From the NCBI GenBank assembly GCA_015487455.1, contig WFPR01000123.1, positions 1 through 8,769 on the forward strand: DNA of 8,769 nt. The letters run 5' to 3'. The stretch comes from Candidatus Bipolaricaulota bacterium (GTDB taxonomy: Bacteria > Bipolaricaulota > Bipolaricaulia > RBG-16-55-9). The position numbers and the translations under genes were made by a program. Of the stretch, positions 6,524 through 8,769 are shown piece by piece (within the stretch, counting starts at the first letter, position 1; each line of letters opens with the position of its first letter). The notes under the pieces are model-generated. The model saw only the letters and a program-made list of their open reading frames with translations, was not told where the DNA came from and did not search any database.

Positions 6524-7726
6524 ATGAAGACGAAGACGACGAAGGCGAAGATGAGGCCCCAAGGGATGTTGCTGACGGGGCTGCTGCTCGCGGTGGCGCT
6601 GGGCGCGGCGGGCTGCAAGCTGGGCGAGGGCGTCCGCGTCGTCGTGCAGGAGGGGCTCGACCTCTCGCGCTACGACGCGAGCGAGGCGCTCGAGTGGTCG
6701 ATCCCCTATGACGGGCAGCTCATCGTGCTGCAGAGCCCCGTGGGCCGCGTGGCGATCCGGGGGAAGGCGGGAGAGCCGGGCTACGGCTACGTGGCCGTGC
6801 GGCCCACCCTCGACGTCCGCGCCGTCAAGAAGGTCCGGGGGCTCAAGCTCGAGGAGCTTCGCGTCACCGTCGAGCAGGACGCTCAGGAGGTTCGCATCGT
6901 CGTGGAGGGCCCGCCGGAGATGGGCCGCCGCCTGGAGCTCGAGGGCACGTCGATCCGCTGGCGGGATCGGGTCGGCTGGGTCGAGTTCGAGCTGGTCGTC
7001 CCGCCCGGCGCGACGCTGTCGATCGAGCAGGACGTCGGGGACGTCGCGATCGAGCGCCTGAAGGGCGGGCGGCTGAGCGCCGCCACCGACGTGGGCGAGC
7101 TGCGCGTCGTCGACTCGGAGCTCGAGGCGCTCACGCTGCGGTCCGACGCCGGGCGCGTCGTCGTCCGCGACACGACGGCGGGGACGCTGAGCGTGAACAC
7201 CGCGGTCGGGGGCATCTCGCTGGAAACCTCAGCGTTTCGAGAGGCGCGCCTCACCTCGGACACCGGCGGGATCGCCGTCCGGGGCGCTCAAGGCGGGAGG
7301 CTGACCCTCTCCACGGACATCGGCGGGATCGCGCTGGAAGACGTCCACGTCGAGCGCCTGAGCGCGACGACGGACATGGGCAGCATCACCCTGGCGCTCT
7401 CCCAGCTCCCTCGAGCGCCCCTAAAGCCCTTCTCGGCGACCCTGAGCGCCGACGTCGGCGGGATCACCGTCCGGCTCCCCCGCACCGCCGCCCTGAGCCT
7501 GAGCGTCGAGGCGCGGACGGAGTTCGGGCGGATCTCGGTGCGCGGGGCCGAGGGCCCCGACGTCAGCGTCCAAAAGGACGTCGGCTGGCCGGGCGAGCGG
7601 GTCACGCTGAGGCTGGGCGAGGGCTTAAGCCGCCTCAAGCTCCGCACCAGCATGGGGAGCATCGAGATCGTGCTGCAACGCCCGAACGTGAGCGCCGCTC
7701 ACGCTCACAACGCAAAGGGGGGATAG
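6524..7726 (+). CDS. DUF4097-like beta-solenoid lipoprotein
   Basis: The 400-residue product begins with a basic N-terminus, a hydrophobic stretch (about 14-29) and ALGAAGC, an acceptable lipobox with the lipidated Cys at 31, so it should be exported and membrane-anchored. The mature part has at least ten short repeats about 20-40 residues apart with the core [S/T]-x-x-G-x-I/V: QDVGDV, TDVGEL, SDAGRV, TAVGGI, SDTGGI, TDIGGI, TDMGSI, ADVGGI, TEFGRI and TSMGSI. This is the signature of the DUF4097 putative-adhesin family, which forms a right-handed beta-helix. Its molecular role is poorly known; members often sit beside envelope-stress regulators. ATG 6524 has AAGGGGGGAG 11 nt upstream; ATG 6551 is an alternative that gives a shorter signal peptide. 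It lies 41 nt after the anti-sigma gene and is probably in its operon, so it may be a target or an input of the sigma system. Confidence 0.85.
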   Translation: MKTKTTKAKMRPQGMLLTGLLLAVALGAAGCKLGEGVRVVVQEGLDLSRYDASEALEWSIPYDGQLIVLQSPVGRVAIRGKAGEPGYGYVAVRPTLDVRAVKKVRGLKLEELRVTVEQDAQEVRIVVEGPPEMGRRLELEGTSIRWRDRVGWVEFELVVPPGATLSIEQDVGDVAIERLKGGRLSAATDVGELRVVDSELEALTLRSDAGRVVVRDTTAGTLSVNTAVGGISLETSAFREARLTSDTGGIAVRGAQGGRLTLSTDIGGIALEDVHVERLSATTDMGSITLALSQLPRAPLKPFSATLSADVGGITVRLPRTAALSLSVEARTEFGRISVRGAEGPDVSVQKDVGWPGERVTLRLGEGLSRLKLRTSMGSIEIVLQRPNVSAAHAHNAKGG

Positions 7727-7730
7727 CGCC

Positions 7731-8528
7731 GTGTCCAGAAGTCGGCACGCGCTCATCGCGCTGGGGCTCGCGCTGGGGGCCGTCGGGCTCGGACTTGGGC
7801 TCGGGCTGATGGGCGAGCGGGCCTGGGCCGCCGAACCGCCCCTCGCGCTGAGGCCGCAGACGCCGAGCGAGGAGGTCTTCGTCTTTCGACTGGAGACGAG
7901 CCGCACGTTCACCGGCGGGGGCGGGCCGCTGCTCATGGGCCTCCTGTTCGACCTCGACGGGCTGAACGCCGCCCTCCACGGGATTCTGGACCTCGAGGGG
8001 GCGTTCACGCTGGGGGAGCGGTCGGTGCTCTGGGCCTCGGGGATCTTCGGGTTCGGCGGCTCGACGTTCCGGTTCGGCGGTTTCAGCGCGGGCCGCGGGT
8101 GGAGCTTCTCCGTGCGCGAGGGGGCGGGGACGCCCTTCACCCAGGCGCGGCTGGGTGTGGTCCTAGCTGGGCTGCTGGCCGAGCGGCTCGCGGCCGAGGA
8201 GGCGTGGGGCGGGCTCTCGCTGGGGCTCCTGGCGGGCCGCGGCCGTTGGACGCTCCGGCTCGTCCAGAGCGTCCGGGGCGACTTCGACGCGCTGCTCGAC
8301 GACCCGCCGCGCTACGTCCAGCTGGAGCGCGGCTTCTGGTTCGCCCTGCCGTACGTGAGCGTCGAATCTGCGTTCTTTGAGTTTCTGGGGATCAAGGCGC
8401 TGGGGGGCGTCGGGCTGACGCTCAGCCTGGAAGACTGGGAGCTGCCCGACGGCCTGCCCGTCCCCGGCGGGCCGCTCGGCACCGTGGTGCTGCCCTTCGT
8501 GCAGCTCATGCTCGTGTTCGGGGGCTGA
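7731..8528 (+). CDS. Secreted glycine-rich protein of unknown function
   Basis: The 265-residue product starts at GTG 7731 with AAAGGGGGGA about 8 nt upstream, and only 4 nt separate it from the lipoprotein gene. An N-terminal signal peptide is clear: basic SRSRH, a Gly-Leu core (8-27) and a cleavage site AWA-AE after residue 33 or 34. No Cys follows, so it is not a lipoprotein. The mature protein is rich in Gly, Leu, Phe and aromatic residues in alternating patterns (for example ASGIFGFGGSTFRFGGF, WGGLSLGLLAGRGRWTLRLV, FWFALPYVSVESAFF) and ends in LMLVFGG. This pattern suggests amphipathic beta-strands, as in an outer-membrane barrel or a surface beta-structure. It recalls glycine-rich hypothetical proteins of deep-branching GC-rich bacteria, but I cannot name a family. 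Operon position suggests an envelope role tied to the sigma factor. Confidence 0.8.
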   Translation: MSRSRHALIALGLALGAVGLGLGLGLMGERAWAAEPPLALRPQTPSEEVFVFRLETSRTFTGGGGPLLMGLLFDLDGLNAALHGILDLEGAFTLGERSVLWASGIFGFGGSTFRFGGFSAGRGWSFSVREGAGTPFTQARLGVVLAGLLAERLAAEEAWGGLSLGLLAGRGRWTLRLVQSVRGDFDALLDDPPRYVQLERGFWFALPYVSVESAFFEFLGIKALGGVGLTLSLEDWELPDGLPVPGGPLGTVVLPFVQLMLVFGG

Positions 8529-8760
8529 GGAGCGCCGCGCGCAGCGCCTCCCGCGCGACGCGCCCCTTGAACCGCTCGACGCCGTCTACGGCGATCACCG
8601 GGACCTCGAAGCGGTAGCGCTCGTACAGCTCGGGGTCACGGGTGACGTCGACCTCCTCCAGCTCGAACGCGATCCCCTCGGCCCGCAACGCGCCCAGGAG
8701 CCCCTTGGCCTTCCCGCACAGGGGGCAGTCGGGCTTGGTGTACAGCGTAACCCTGCGCAT
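8506..8760 (-). CDS. Glutaredoxin-like thiol-disulfide protein
   Basis: This 84-residue protein has the thioredoxin fold of small glutaredoxin-family proteins: beta strand VTLYT, then the redox motif C12-P-L-C15, a helix (KAKGLLGALRAEG), the second strand FELEEVDV, and EVPVIAVDG with the conserved cis-proline at Pro54. The ending RFKGRVAREALRAALL is the usual last helix. It would reduce disulfides or pass electrons in the cytoplasm; the CPxC-type site resembles the DUF836/glutaredoxin group rather than the classic CPYC. MRRVTLYTKPDC is a typical family start, so the gene is probably complete, although only 9 nt upstream are visible and no SD can be seen in them. It converges on the secreted protein gene and overlaps its 3' end by 23 nt. 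Confidence 0.9.
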   Translation of the reverse strand: MRRVTLYTKPDCPLCGKAKGLLGALRAEGIAFELEEVDVTRDPELYERYRFEVPVIAVDGVERFKGRVAREALRAALLSPRTRA

Positions 8761-8769
8761 CGCGCGGGC

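Noticed and set aside
8526..8549. Imperfect GC palindrome after the secreted protein gene as a terminator
   Set aside because: The stem needs a bulge, there is no T-run, and the bases code for the end of the glutaredoxin-like protein.

Overview
The window is bacterial chromosomal DNA. It is strongly GC-rich, with third codon positions mostly G or C, and gene-dense, with protein genes on the + strand and one convergent gene at the right edge. There are no rRNA or tRNA genes, insertion sequences, CRISPR arrays or phage genes. The lineage cannot be fixed from this sequence. Lipid-anchored and secreted envelope proteins, a GC-rich genome and charged, compact proteins would fit a deep-branching, possibly thermophilic, GC-rich phylum. 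The secreted protein at 7731-8528 reminds me of glycine-rich proteins in such groups (for example Bipolaricaulota/Acetothermia), but that is a weak impression.

Left part (1-4170): the 5'-truncated replication-restart helicase gene priA, then a short gap holding a hairpin that buries the Shine-Dalgarno site of a 24-codon membrane microprotein ORF (2075-2149), then an S9-family serine peptidase with a beta-propeller and an alpha/beta-hydrolase domain and an intact Ser-Asp-His triad.

A 131-base spacer (4171-4301) holds an adjacent 12-bp imperfect direct repeat, an AT-richer island and a GC hairpin. It is the likely control region for the next genes.

Right part (4302-8528): a tight five-gene cluster. 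In order these are a 68-aa protein with one C-terminal membrane segment, an ECF sigma factor, an overlapping zinc-finger (ZAS) anti-sigma factor with one membrane span and an unusually large exported domain, a DUF4097-like beta-solenoid lipoprotein, and a secreted glycine-rich protein of unknown function. The spacings are 22 nt, a 31-nt overlap, 41 nt and 4 nt, which suggests one transcript. The simplest reading is a trans-envelope signalling unit: the exported part of the anti-sigma factor senses a state of the envelope, releases the sigma factor, and the last two products act in or report on the envelope. The role of the 68-aa protein is open.

At the right edge a small glutaredoxin-like protein is encoded on the - strand, overlapping the end of the secreted protein gene tail-to-tail by 23 nt.

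The points most worth following are the microprotein with its sequestered ribosome-binding site, the membrane-protein/sigma/anti-sigma/lipoprotein/secreted-protein unit, two in-frame TAG stops inside a hexanucleotide repeat at the end of the anti-sigma gene, and unusual residues in two PriA motifs.
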